From Medicago truncatula (Eukaryota > Streptophyta > Magnoliopsida > Fabales > Fabaceae), in contig NC_053046.1 in assembly GCF_003473485.1 (NCBI RefSeq), positions 940,001 through 1,004,000 of the forward strand: a stretch of DNA of 64,000 nucleotides, given 5' to 3'. Both the position numbers and the translations under genes were made by a program. This document shows positions 9,835-21,234 of this stretch, piece by piece; position 1 is the stretch's first letter; each line of letters opens with the position of its first letter. The notes under the pieces are model-generated. The model did no database searches. It worked only from the letters and a program-made list of their open reading frames with translations, and was not told the DNA's origin.

Positions 9835-10278
9835 ATATTATATTATAAAGAAAAACAATCCTTTTCAATTCTTTCCAAAAATGCCTTTAATTTTCGGTAC
9901 AAATAACCAATGTAACATATAAAAATAAATTTAAATATTAAAAAAAAATGTGTAACAAAACTAGATGAGTAAGTATATACTCACTTTTTATAATCCAAAT
10001 TATATCCTTAAACAATTTTTTCCTATAATAAAGATTGTTGTTGGTGTCATTCAAAAAATAAAAATTTAGATTATATTTTTTTGTTTTATGGTTGGTATCA
10101 TTGAATTGTTAGTTTGTTTGTTACAATTTAAAAGCAAAAAATATTTATATTTTTACTTTCAATCAAAATTAAAATTTTAAAAATAAAAAATAAAAAATAC
10201 CGTTCATAATTTTCAAACGTTAGCGCAATAAAAAGAGCGGAAAGACGGGCACGTGAATAGCCATATTTTCGCTAGTAT
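9829..10278 (+). mobile_element. Helitron-like repeat, copy A
   Basis: An A/T-rich unit starts near 'tatattataaagaaaaac' and ends in a G/C-rich segment finishing GCTAGT. It is repeated directly at 10320-10710. The CTAG end preceded by a possible hairpin suits a non-autonomous Helitron. No Rep/helicase sequence is present. Assignment is tentative. Confidence 0.4.
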
Positions 10279-10319
10279 GTATGAATAAAATAACTTTTTT
10301 CCAGCTCTTTTGGGTTGGT

Positions 10320-10710
10320 TCGCTCTCTTTTAAAAAATAACTTTAATTTTTAATACAAATAACACAGGTAATAAATAGATAAAATTAAATTTAAATATTA
10401 AAATAAAAGTGTAACAAATTAGTTGAGTGTATCAATACTTTTTTTTTATTATCTCAATTATACCTTTGAACAACAACTTTTCTATAATAAAGATCGTTAT
10501 CATGGTTAGTTTTTATTTTTTTTGAAAGATGATAATCATGGTTAGTTTGATCTGTTATAATTTGAAACCACACATATTTATATTTTGACTTTTAATCAAA
10601 ATTAAAATTTCATAAAAAAAACATTGTTCATAACTTTCGAACGTTAGCGTAATAGAAAGAACGGAAAGACGAGCACTTGTGTATCCGTCTTTACGCTAGT
10701 TGAAATAAAG
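10320..10710 (+). mobile_element. Helitron-like repeat, copy B
   Basis: This is a second, diverged copy of 9829-10278: both contain 'ttaatacaaataac', 'ttctataataaagat' and 'cgaacgttagcg'-type blocks in the same order. Its end can form a stem between CGGAAAGACG and CGTCTTTACG with a 14-base loop, followed directly by CTAGT, the arrangement expected of a Helitron 3' end. From 10711 to 11080 I see no gene. Confidence 0.45.
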
Positions 10711-11084
10711 AAAAACTAAGATCGTCCACAACCCATACGAATATACTACCCTTAGATTGAATAAAACTCCCCCGTACCTCAAAGTTTTGCAAATCGATGA
10801 ATTCATACAGTTAAATCTCTCTCTAAGTTTCTCTCTAGGCCTCTATTCTCCACAACCCTAATTTTTCCTCATGCTATCCTTTTCTCTTTCTTTTATAAAA
10901 CTAATTCTCTAATGCTCTTCTTTATTTATAAAGACTGTTTGGGCTTATTTTTATCACTTAATCTTTGACAGACTTACTATCTGCACCTCTAATTTGCACC
11001 CTACTTCATTATTCTCGCCAAAAATATCATTTTCTTCCTAAAACTTATTTTCCCTATCAGTTTTTTTCTTTTTTTTTAATTCAC

Positions 11085-11172
11085 TTTTTAAAGTGAATAA
11101 GTGGGATATCCGGGTTCGAACCCCGCGCATTGTCCCTCAGCCACCTATGTTATGTTCACGGGGACATTTTCC
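11085..11172 (+). mobile_element. SINE fragment
   Basis: It shares with 4791-4920 the order GAATAAGTGGGATAT, GGGTTCGAACCCC, GCATTGTCCCT and CACGGGGACA. The first part of the unit, including the A-box region, is missing. It is too short and unstructured to be a tRNA gene. Confidence 0.5.
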
Positions 11173-11671
11173 CTCACTCTTTAAACAACAAATTAACCTA
11201 TCTATTTTATCATTACCTATTCACCCAATAAATACAAATAATTAAATTAATAATATCAAACAAACCAATACTAATAATAATCCTAATATATTAGTATATC
11301 AAAACAAAAGATGGAAGAACCACTATTAGCTGGTTGTACGTGTTTCTTTGTGCTTAGGTTTCTGACTTGTTTTATAAAAGCAGAAGGGAAAAAAGAAGAA
11401 GAAAAAAAAAAGAAAAAAGAAAAAAAGGGATTGTTTGCTATGGAAGATCAACCACAAGCAACTTTAATCTAGACATCAGTGACACATAAGCAAATCTTTG
11501 TCACTATAAAAAATGTATCGAAGGACCAAATTAAAAGCGATTAAAAATTACAGTTAAAAATTAAAAAGATTTAAAATTATAGCAACTAAAATTCAAGTCA
11601 CCGCCATTAGTTTGTCAAAAAAACAAAAAAAAAGTCACCCCTGTTTTGCAATGACCATTTGCATAATTATA

Positions 11672-11959
11672 TTTCCTCCGTCCCAAATTGTATGTAGCTT
11701 TATGGAAATTTTTTTGTTCCAAATTATATGTCGCTTTACAATACCAATGCAACATTAATGTTACTTTTCCTATTGTAACCTTAGTTATTTATTACTCTAT
11801 CTTTTTCAATTCTTTCATTTATCTTTCCCATATTATATTATTTATTAAGGACAATTTTGTAAAACAACTCATAATATCTCTTTTCCGCACAATATTAATT
11901 ACATTTCTTAATATGTGTGAAATGCCTAAAACGTCATACAATTTAGGACGGAGGGAGTA
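11672..11959. mobile_element. Mariner/Stowaway-like MITE
   Basis: The left end CTCCGTCCCAAATTGTATG is inverted at the right as CATACAATTTAGGACGGAG, about 290 bp in all. A 90-codon open frame inside is a by-product. From 11173 to 11671 and from 11960 to 12259 the sequence is non-coding. Confidence 0.7.
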
Positions 11960-12259
11960 GTATTTATTTTATAGAACTCATACATAGAAAAACAAGTATG
12001 GAAAAGTATATGGATTAGACAATGAGAACAATTAGAAGAAGGCCTTTAGGTTAATTGTGTCTTCATTTGAATTCCTAATTTAATTCTCTGTATACACCTT
12101 TCCAACCATCAATGATCAAGTCTTTAACAACTTTTTTAACAAAGCTTTACAAGACATAGATGGCTGATATCAAAGTATGGAAAAAGTCCTCGTCTTGTTG
12201 ATGTTTTTGTCAGCTATGTAGCTAATTTTGAAATCATATTCACCCGCTGATGTTGTTTG

Positions 12260-12803
12260 TGTTGGGATTTTAAGGGGGGTTTTTCAAAATTTTAATTTTC
12301 TTAGCGGAAGAAATCTCATTGAAACGAATTTGATAAATCATTAATCACAAATCAAATACATACTTAAATCATTAATCGCAAATCAAATATTTATTTAACA
12401 CTTTAAGGATTCATGTGTTTACCTCTTGAAACGCAAAACTTTTGCAGCAGAATTGTTTCCGATCACAAACAAAACAACGTAGCGATGCTTCTACTCAATC
12501 CACACGAACAGAACTTCTACGATGATGACCGGTGCTAGCCGATTCCAACGGAGATTAGAGAGAATAAGGTTTAGAGAGCGGCGGCTAGGTTTATAACTTT
12601 GTGAATTAGGTTTAGCACTTCAACAACTAAGATCCTTCCACACAAGGGTTCAATTTATAAAATCACTTGTGTGGTCAAGCACTTAAATACACCGTATCTT
12701 ATGGTGCACCATATTTCACTAAACACATACTTAATTATTTAATTGGTCCTTCCTTATTTATAAAAATAAATAAGTCTTATTTATACCTCTAACTTGAGGT
12801 TAT
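12260..12803 (-). mobile_element. Candidate solo LTR of a Copia-type element
   Basis: Read on the minus strand, the block ends TTAAAATCCCAACA, a common ending of plant Copia LTRs. It holds a TATA-like TTTATAAATTG near 12655, followed by a G/C-richer transcribed-looking part. A 5-bp repeat GTTTG flanks it (12255-12259 and 12804-12808). The right edge does not show the usual TG, so that border or the duplication may be accidental. No internal retrotransposon genes are present. It ends about 70 bases short of the stop codon of GNAT copy 4. Confidence 0.5.
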
Positions 12804-12872
12804 GTTTGGATATTTCAGATAGAGAACACTAAAAGAAACTGAAATACCATAAAGGATTTCCAAACAAATGAA

Positions 12873-13445
12873 TCATAGTTGGAGATCAGTAGAAAGAACA
12901 CTGAAAATAATCATATCTCTGCTTTTTCCTTTCATGACCAAATACTTCCCAAGAGTTCCCTCCTTTTGGAAACCAGCTTTCTCCAAAACCCTTTGAGATC
13001 CAACATTTTCCACATCAACAAAAGCTTCAACTCTTTCCAAGTGTGACAACTCACTGAATGCAACCTTAACTACTTGTTTCACAACATACGTGGCTATTCC
13101 TTTACCCCAGTATTTAGAGGCTAGAACATAGGCAAGTTCTGCAGTTTTGTTCCTGCTTTTATCATGAGGTGATCTTGATTTCAGAGAAACACGGCCAATA
13201 GCACGATTGTTAAGGCATATTGCTTTGCACCATAGAAACTTGTTTGGTATATTTTCAATGAAGCTGATGCCTTGTTCTTTGCTGGTGTATGGTTCCCAAG
13301 AGCAGAACTTGGCCACTTTTTCATCAGTTCTCCATACCATGAGATCATCAAGGTCAGAAAGATGAAAAGGTCGGAGTGTGATTTGGTTCAAATCAATGCT
13401 TTGTTCATTGCCACTTGGTTTGGAAGAAATAAAAGTTTCCTCCAT
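12873..13445 (-). CDS. GNAT N-acetyltransferase (copy 4 of array)
   Basis: This is a complete intronless gene of 190 aa. I take the ATG at 13445-13443 (MEETFISSKPSG), which matches copies 1 and 2; the frame stays open 18 codons further upstream but offers only a TTG. Motifs: ITLRPFHLSDLDD, EKVAKFCSWEPYTSKEQG, acetyl-CoA loop SKYWGKGIATYVVKQ, VENVGSQRVLEKAGFQKEG and GKSRDMIIFSV. Differences such as KSRSPHDKSRNKTAEL show it is a separate copy under coding constraint. The substrate is unknown. Its promoter keeps the triple W-box but has lost the TATA block seen in copies 1-3. Confidence 0.88.
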   Translation of the reverse strand: MEETFISSKPSGNEQSIDLNQITLRPFHLSDLDDLMVWRTDEKVAKFCSWEPYTSKEQGISFIENIPNKFLWCKAICLNNRAIGRVSLKSRSPHDKSRNKTAELAYVLASKYWGKGIATYVVKQVVKVAFSELSHLERVEAFVDVENVGSQRVLEKAGFQKEGTLGKYLVMKGKSRDMIIFSVLSTDLQL

Positions 13446-13622
13446 AACAGAACAACACTTGTGTTTCTTTTCTGAGTTAATTTGGATGCACACATGCAAT
13501 TGAAAAAAGACAAAGTAGAGTTAAAGGAAGTTGCATGGAAGAGGGGTATCTTATCTAAATATACTTGGAGTTTGGATCAAGCAAAAAAAGGTTTCTAAGG
13601 CTGCTGTTTCTGTATGTTATTG

Positions 13623-13637
13623 TTGACTTGACTTGAC
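13623..13637 (+). promoter_or_regulatory. Triple W-box upstream of GNAT copy 4
   Basis: TTGACTTGACTTGAC lies about 180 bases upstream of the ATG at 13445, the same arrangement and distance as at 2701-2715. The rest of 13500-13900 holds no gene. Confidence 0.5.
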
Positions 13638-13939
13638 TTATTTTATCTAATTTGATACAAACACCTTTTATCAAAAATCTAGAATGTAATAATATTGTCA
13701 AATTTAATTTGTAATTTATCTTTTGTTAAATGAGTTTGAATCACACTCTTAAAATCTATTAAAATATGAGTGTCCAAACAGATGTATACATTTAACAGAA
13801 AACCTTGACAATACGAGACTTCAATATATATTATTTTACCAAAAAAAAATAATTAAAACTTTATATTATTAAAGCAATACATTATTTTTTCAATTAGTAT
13901 ATATCAACCTCCGATCACGATTAACTTTAAATTTTACGT

Positions 13940-14290
13940 GAAAAATTTTACGTTGCTTTTCCCTTTCATGTTCAGATACTTTCTGAGTACTCCTTCCTTT
14001 TGGAAACCAGCTTTCTCCAGCACTCTCAGAGACCCAACGTTTTCCACATCTAATAGATTCAAGCCTTTCCATGTGTGGAAACTCACTGAATGCAACCTTA
14101 ACTACTTGTTTCACAGCACATGTGGAAATCCCTTTACACCCAATATTTATAGCCTAGAACATAGCCAAGTTCTACACATTTGTTCCTGCATTCATCGTAG
14201 GTAATCTCGAAAACAAAATAACTCACCCGATAGTACGATCATTGAGGCATATTGTTTTGCAACATAGATACTTGCTTTCTATATTTACTC
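13940..14290 (-). pseudogene. GNAT pseudogene (copy 5)
   Basis: The sequence clearly derives from the same GNAT family: KQVVKVAFSEFPHMERLE is readable, and after a frameshift near 14050 the remnants of the VLEKAGFQKEG block follow in another frame. A second shift occurs near 14135 (GGGTGTAAAGG against GGGGTAAAGG in intact copies). The first half of the gene is missing beyond about 14290, where a 15-base repeat (TCATTGAGGCATATT at 14239 and 14289) marks the break. With two shifts and no start it cannot make the enzyme. The stretch 14304-14673 is non-coding. Confidence 0.85.
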
Positions 14291-14673
14291 ATTGAGGCAT
14301 ATTAATAATGTTATTTTTATATTTTGGACTTTGGACCTACTAATTAATAGGTAGCATAAGTCACTGAAACTGAAAACAACAGAAAAATATCTCCCAGTAT
14401 ATGTTCCATAAAGAAGGAAAACACAACAGTACACTACAAACCAGCATCTGGTAGAGTTATATGGATTGTTATAGTGTATTTCTATATATAAGTCACTCAG
14501 TAACATTCTTTGGAAGCTAAAGCATACATGCAAATGTAAATCAATCTCTTATTTCTTATGATAATAAAGCTCCAATTTTACTAGCTAAATTAGGCATTGA
14601 TAAACTAGTTTGTAGAAGCCTCCAAAATAAAACAATGCACTTACAACATACATACTGTCTTTAAACTTTTTAG

Positions 14674-17600
14674 TCAATCCTCATTAGTTGATGGCCCCGA
14701 ACATCCACAAACACGCAATTTCCTTCTCAACAATATACCTGTTTTTCGAGATATTCTATTTTTCACTTTGTTGTTGTTTTCCTCAGCCAATTTCAGCAAT
14801 ATGTATTGGATGTTCTGCACCTCAAACTGCAACTTTCCTATTTGTTCAGAACCTCTTCTTGGAATCTCCCTATCTAAAGACGAAGCTCCCTCTTCAACAT
14901 TCTTTGCCATTTGATCATTTATACTTACTTGTTGCATCACAGCTTCCTCAACTTCTTCTATATGTCTTTTAACAGTTTCATATTCGATGTCATTTCCTTG
15001 CTTGCTTTTCTTCTTTGTTTCAGTTTTCTTTTTCAAGTCTTGTAAAGCCATTTTAAGAATGGCTAATTTCTGACCATCCGAGGAAAGCCTCTCCAAGATC
15101 CTCCTCTTGTCATCTTCAGTTTTCTCTTTTACACTTTTCGACAACTCGAGCTTGTCAACTCCCAATTCCTTCTCTATGTCCAATTCTGAGGAGTAATTTA
15201 GATATCTTCCTGAATCATCTGAACGATGGCATATCATAGCATGGTCCACTGTTGGCGCAGATAATGGTTCATGCTCATTATTTTCGCACAACTCTAACAC
15301 ATGATCATTAGTCCTTCTATGCTCTCTCTTCAAATACTTGGAGTTTTGATCATCCACATTGCGATCAAGTGGAATGTCTTTCATCAATAACCTTATTTTA
15401 GGTTTTTTTCTCCACGAATTGCGGTCAAATACATTCTCTTCCACAAGTTCAATCTCCTTTTTTCTATTTTCAACTTTTGGATATGTGGCAATTTCCAAAC
15501 TTGAATATGGAGTTGATTCTGTGGTCAGACTTTTCTGCTTGACACGTCTTTTGAGTTCTTCCATCATAATCTTTTCAACTGCTCTGATCCTTGTCTGCAA
15601 TGTCAGCAAATCTGAAACTCCATCTGGTATTAACACAATTTCGTTTTCTCTTGCACTTTGATGGCTATGTTTCCGGAGACAGGTCTCAATCACTACATCC
15701 TGGGCAAACATTCATGTACATGTATAAGAAGAAAATATATGTAAATTGTGAAGCTGATTTGGCACGAGAAAAATGGAAGAGATAAAAACAAAAGTACAAA
15801 TATCAAAGTTAAAACAAAATGCTACCTTTTGCGCTCCATTGCCTACCACAGAATTTCTTTTAGTCCAAAGGAGGGAAATGTGCTCTAGAGAATTAAAATC
15901 CTCTTTTAAAGAAGAAACGAGAGGAACATATGCTGATAACTGTTCCTTCAGTCCTCCAATTTCACTTTCCAGTAAGCTGATTATTTCTCTCATGTGTTCA
16001 TTCTCCAAGCTTTTTGCCGAACTTTCATCATCGAGTATCTTGCAAACTCCAGTAAGCTCGCTAACCTTGCTTTCTAACAGAGCTAAACAAATAGATGACA
16101 TCTGAAGATCATGATAAAATGCAGCAGCCTCATTCTCCCAAAGTTTGAACTCATTTTCTTTATTCAACAACTCTAAATTCAGTGCTTCTTCCCTAACCCT
16201 GTGTTGTTCAACTTCATGAAGTAGTGTTTTCATCTCAAACTGTAATGTTTCATTTGCTTCATTAAGGTGTTCAATTTCTTTTTTGTGATTCATGCAATTT
16301 TCCGATTGTTCAAGAATCTGTCTGTCTAGATTTTCTTTGATCTTTGTTGATTCTTCTTGTTCCATCTTCAGCTCCTCAATATGTCTGGAAAACTCTGCAT
16401 TCGACGTCTCTGCAGCCTTCAGCCTTTTATCCATTTCCAGCAGCTCTTTGTCCATTCTCTCAATTGACTCATTCAGATAAACATTTTCCGCTTCTTTCAC
16501 CTCAAAATTCTTCCTTAACACACCAAATTCTTGGTTAAGGTCATTGTTCAAATGGCTAAGATTGCCAAGATGTTCACAAAGTGCTCTTTTTTCAACCATG
16601 TTCTCAGTGAAAAAAATCTCATAAACCAAATTGAGGTTGCTTAGAGCTAGTACATCATGGAACATTACACTGTTCTCATCTTCAGCAGAGGACTTTGCAT
16701 CTTTGAGGTCCGAAACATTCCTACACAATGAATTTTTCTCGTCAAGCATCTTACCATTTTCTTCTTGAAACACTTGATTTGTTTGCCGCAATTCTATCAT
16801 CTCAGCCTGCAGAGCCGCCAAAGTGGACTTTGATCTATTTTCTTTTTCCACTCCATTTACTACTTCAATCCTCAGTTGCCTGTTCTCCTCTAGAAGTTCA
16901 ACTTTATCTTTCTGCAAGATTACGTTCTGCTCTCTCATGTTCTCAAACTCTTGCTCCACTGTCTTTTTCTCCAACTTAAGTTTTTCTCCCTCAGATTGAT
17001 GCTGCTGAAGTGAACCTAGGAGGACAGAGTTCTCTACAAGCAGCTGCTGATTCTCCTCTTGACTTTTAACTAGAGAACTTTCCAAGCTCTCAATTTTGTC
17101 CAGTATACGCGATATTGGTATTTCCTCTTTCTTGATTTCATTGTCACCCCCTCCGTCTGAATCAATCTGAAGAACACCACACACTTTATGGATATCCATT
17201 TTAAACTTTCTGATTCTATGTAACAAAAACTCTTCTTCAATAAGTTGCATAAGATTTTCGCTCTCCAGCTCCGAGATTACTTTATCAGAAAATTTTGATG
17301 CCTCAACGAGTTTTTCACATTCAGTTAACAAGACAAAGTTCTTCAGCTCCAACTCTTCAATACAATTTTGCAAAATGAACATCTCGATTTGAGCATTTAC
17401 AACTCTGTCAAGTTCTTGTTCGAATTCTACCTTCCCCAACCGCTGTTCTTCCTGCAGTACACGGACTATATTCTCCAAATTTGCCAGTCGCGCTTCACTT
17501 GAGTGTTTGTGATTAGAATGATTCTCTTTTTGTACCAAAATTGAAGCAAAGAGTTCTTCTACTTGATTGACTGCACTTTCTTTGTCTTTCTCCACATCAG

Positions 17601-20600
17601 CATATTTTTCTTCCAAATTTGTAACCTTCTTTTCAAGGTTACTTAGCTTTTCTTCAACAATCTCCAATTGAGATATTAGCATGCTTCTTTCATTTTGAAG
17701 ATTGTTTTTCTCATCATTTAGCAATTTGCAGCAGTCTTCCAAATCACCTGATTTAATTCTCAAACCTTCAAACTCAATTTTAGCATCAGAGAGGGACTTC
17801 TCCAGCACAGTATTATTCTCCAATATCTTCTGCATACTTTCAGTGATAATTTGCAGCTGTGAAAGAAGGGTTGATTTCTCATCAGCAAGAATGGATTTTT
17901 CTTCTTGGAGAACTTGGCAGAACTGTTGAATTTCCTTCACTGTTCCTCTCAATCCATCTAACTCATCATTCAGTCCTAACAGAGAAAATTCCATACAGGC
18001 ATTTTCCATCAAAACTTCATTCATGTCTTTCGATTTTTCACGAAGAGCTTCTTTCTCACTGTGTTCTTTTTTGCAGGTTTCTTTTAGCATGAAGTTCTCA
18101 TTTTGTAGATCTCTTACAGATGCTGCAAAAGAATTAGGATTCAGACCTAAACTCTGTAGTTGTTCAAGCATAGCCTGATATCTCTCATTCAAGTGCTGTA
18201 TATCATCTTTTATCTGATGAGTTTCACGCTGGAGGACATTGCTTTCTTCAGTGCTTGTGTGAAACTCTCGTTCAAGTTTCTCTTTGATCTCCTTCAACTT
18301 AGAGATTTCCATTTGCTGCTTTTTTAATGACCTGGTGGAAGAGAAGTTAAGTTCATGAAGAGTCTTGTTTTCTTCCACAATCCCTTGCATCTCTTCCTTA
18401 AAATCTTGTTTGGAAAGTTCCAAGTCCTTCAACAGAAGAAGCCCATATTTAAGCTCCAAAGCAAGATTTCTTTGCTCCTTTTGTGATTGAGAGTACAACT
18501 TTTGCAGAGCCTGTAGAGCTGATTCAATTTGAATAAAGTTAGAATGCTCTCCATGCATCAGAGTTTGCAGTCTCTCTATCTCAGTATGCTTCTCTAGAAG
18601 CTCATGATCTTTCGATGCTATCCTCTGCACTAAATTTTCAGCCTCTAACTGAAGATTTTGGTTTGATTTCTCCAACATACCACGATGTTTTTCAGAAATC
18701 TCAAGTTTTTCAGCCTCTTTTTCAATTTTGTTTTTTAGTTGTTCGGCATTTTCTTGCACATGCAGAATTTCATTCTCCATTTTAGATATTTTCTCCAGGC
18801 AGTGATGGTAAAGGACAGAAAGAGAATCTCTCTCTTCATTCATCTCAGCAAGATTTTTCCTCAATGTTTCAACTTCCAGCTCTGTTCTTTCAATTTGATC
18901 ATTAAGCATCCTGGAATTCTCCTCAGCAAGGGCTATTTTGTTCTCCAACATTGGAATCTTTTCAAGACATTGCTTATATTGAAGAAGAACAGTATCCTTC
19001 TGAACTACCACTCTGGTAAGTTCTTGCTTTAGGTTTTTGGCTTCAATGTTATCCTTCTGAGATAACATTGACTCAAGTCTAGCTATAGTTTCTAGACACT
19101 GATTGTACAGAACTTCACCGGCATCCTTATCTGCTTTTAGCTGCATCAGAGATTCCTTCAATATTTCGACTTGAATTTCAGCTTCACTTGCTCGGTCATC
19201 GAGGCCTCTAGCATTATTTTGTGCCTTGTTAAGATCTGTTTCCATTTTGGATAAATTCTCCAAACTCTCCTGGTACTGAAGAAAGAGAGCATCCTTATCA
19301 GACTGCATTTTGGCCAGGGCTTCTCTTAAGGTTTGAACCTCACCATTAGATTCTTCTGAACTCCTTTCATTCTTTTTTGATCGATGAGTTGGTCGGGCTG
19401 ATGTGTGTGATTCAGCATCAGGGCCTAAAGAACCGCATGGTGAATCATCATTTAGAATGTAATATGCTGAGTTGGGAAATGCTTCTGGCATTGTTTTATG
19501 TGCATGGCGTAGTTCCCCCATTGCATGATCGTATCTCTCTGCTAACGCACGGTAAGCTCGGTAGAACTCCTCCACTAACTTCATGAGTTCCGGCCGCTTC
19601 TTATAGTACATTTCTGCCCTCCTTGCAAATGAATCTGCTTCCTCTTCAATGAGCTTGATCATTGATTTGACTTTAGTGTCTATATCTGTATAAGCATAAT
19701 ATGAAATTTTAATGGACTAAACAATAGAGGCATGGACAGAAATCAGTTATAATTTCCTTACTGATTGTATCTTTCACAAATTATAAGAACTTACAAGATA
19801 GAATGACCATTTTGCGTAGTGAAATTTACAAAGCATGTACCATAGATAATAGGTGTGGTAAAAAAATTAACAGCAAGCTTTAGGATCCTAGGGAAATTAC
19901 AACAATAAATAACCAACAAGCAAGTTTTATTTCATTAGGTGGAGTCTTCTGCATAACCCCAACAACAACCTTATTATGCCCAGAACACCTAAAGTGAGAT
20001 TCAACTATATTTCTACAATGAAATATATCACAATTTCTCTCAAACAATTTCTTCGCTAGTCTCAAACAAGAAAGTACAGTTTGATATGATATTGTGATCG
20101 AATAAATCCATGGCTTGGTCTTCGAAATAATAGAATGTCGCGATATTAAATCTCTAAATATTTGTATCTCTAAATAAGTCACTAAAACATTGAAGTGTCG
20201 CCACTCACCATAGTAGACCTCCAAAGAATGTTTCAATGAATTAGTCCTATAAAGATATACATTTGTCGCCAATATGTCCATATGAACGACAAAAGTGGTT
20301 TAACAAAAGAACAAATTCTGTGATATTTTTTAGAGACTATTTTGGTAAAATAATATTTCCAGAACTAATATGATGACAGCACACTAATATTTATGACAGC
20401 ATTGGTGAAAATATTTTAATAGACTAATGCGGAGACAATCTCATTTTAGAGAAGAGAATCAGAAAGTGCTATAGGAAACTACCCTATTACTCCAACAAAA
20501 TGATTTATCTGAATTTTGTTGCAACAAATTATACAAATCTGGTGAAACTTGGATAAATATACGTCAAAAATTTAGAGTATAGGATGTATGGAGTATGGAC

Positions 20601-21234
20601 TGTTAGCGGCCAACTCTCGGGTGGGATTTAGTCCCACATCGGGCCTCGATTTTCGTGTCATGGTATCAGAGCCTATCGGGTCCATCGTTGGGCTTGCATC
20701 GTCCACGCTTCAGGCTCGTTGGGACCGGGCTGAAGCATGAGGGGGTGTGTTAGCGGCCAACTCTCGGGTGGGATTTAGTCCCACATCGGGCCTCGATATT
20801 CGTGTCATGGACCTCCATTATGGTATCAAATTCTCCATTCTAGCCGAAGCTACCTTAATAATATTTTACATAAGGATTTTAAGCTGTAGTCACTTTTATG
20901 TGGAAAGTTATTATTTTGGTAGGTTTTGTTGTGGAAAGTTAGTTTGAACTTCAATGCAGCACTTATGTTACTCTGGTATCATTATTATGACAGCTAATTT
21001 ACTGTGAATAATTTAACAACTAACAGCTTTTTTATAATGAAGCAGGTATGTAACAAGTTCAACAGTATATCCAGATTTTTCAAGCACAATAGTAGAATTA
21101 TACATCTAGAGTAAATTAAAAAAGTACAAACCTGTAAGATTTTCCAGAAGCCATTTTGAATTCTTTGGACTATTGTGGCTATCCCACCACCAAGAATATA
21201 AGCGTCTGGACTCAGATTCTGACAAGGTAGCCAT
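14674..21234 (-). CDS. NET1: NETWORKED 1-type actin-binding coiled-coil protein
   Basis: There are three coding exons: 21132-21234 (ATG at 21234), 15826-19685 and 14674-15699, all GT-AG, 4989 bases, 1662 aa. Exon 1 plus the start of exon 2 encode the NAB/KIP1 domain: [20 protein letters not shown] with WWW at 15-17, [16 protein letters not shown], then [20 protein letters not shown] and [11 protein letters not shown], to about residue 103. The rest is almost all long heptad coiled coil rich in E, K, L and N. The C-terminus [19 protein letters not shown] fits the NET1 group. NET1 proteins bind F-actin through the NAB domain and link actin to the plasma membrane and plasmodesmata (family knowledge). 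A likely 5'-UTR intron spans about 21239-21965. Intron 1 contains a TRIM element (20601-20807). NET1A is the closest match I recall, by the [13 protein letters not shown] start. Confidence 0.93.
20601..20807 (+). mobile_element. Complete 207-bp TRIM retrotransposon in NET1 intron 1
   Basis: Two 60-bp direct LTRs (20601-20660 and 20748-20807) start TGTTAGCGGCCAACTC and end CGTGTCA, differing at one base that I can see. The primer-binding site TGGTATCAGAGC follows the left LTR directly (20661-20672) and matches the initiator-Met tRNA end used by many plant elements. A polypurine stretch (TGAGGGGGTG) precedes the right LTR. A 5-bp duplication TGGAC flanks it (20596-20600, 20808-20812). There is no coding capacity. 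It lies antisense to NET1. Each LTR holds GTCCCACATCG. Confidence 0.93.

Noticed and set aside
13446..13499. Longer GNAT copy 4 starting 18 codons upstream
   Set aside because: The upstream start would be TTG, and the ATG at 13445 matches the other copies exactly.
15700..15825. Read-through of the long NET1 frame past 15826
   Set aside because: The extra residues ([14 protein letters not shown]...) look like intron translation. A GT donor and a matching AG acceptor restore the family sequence at DVVIETC.
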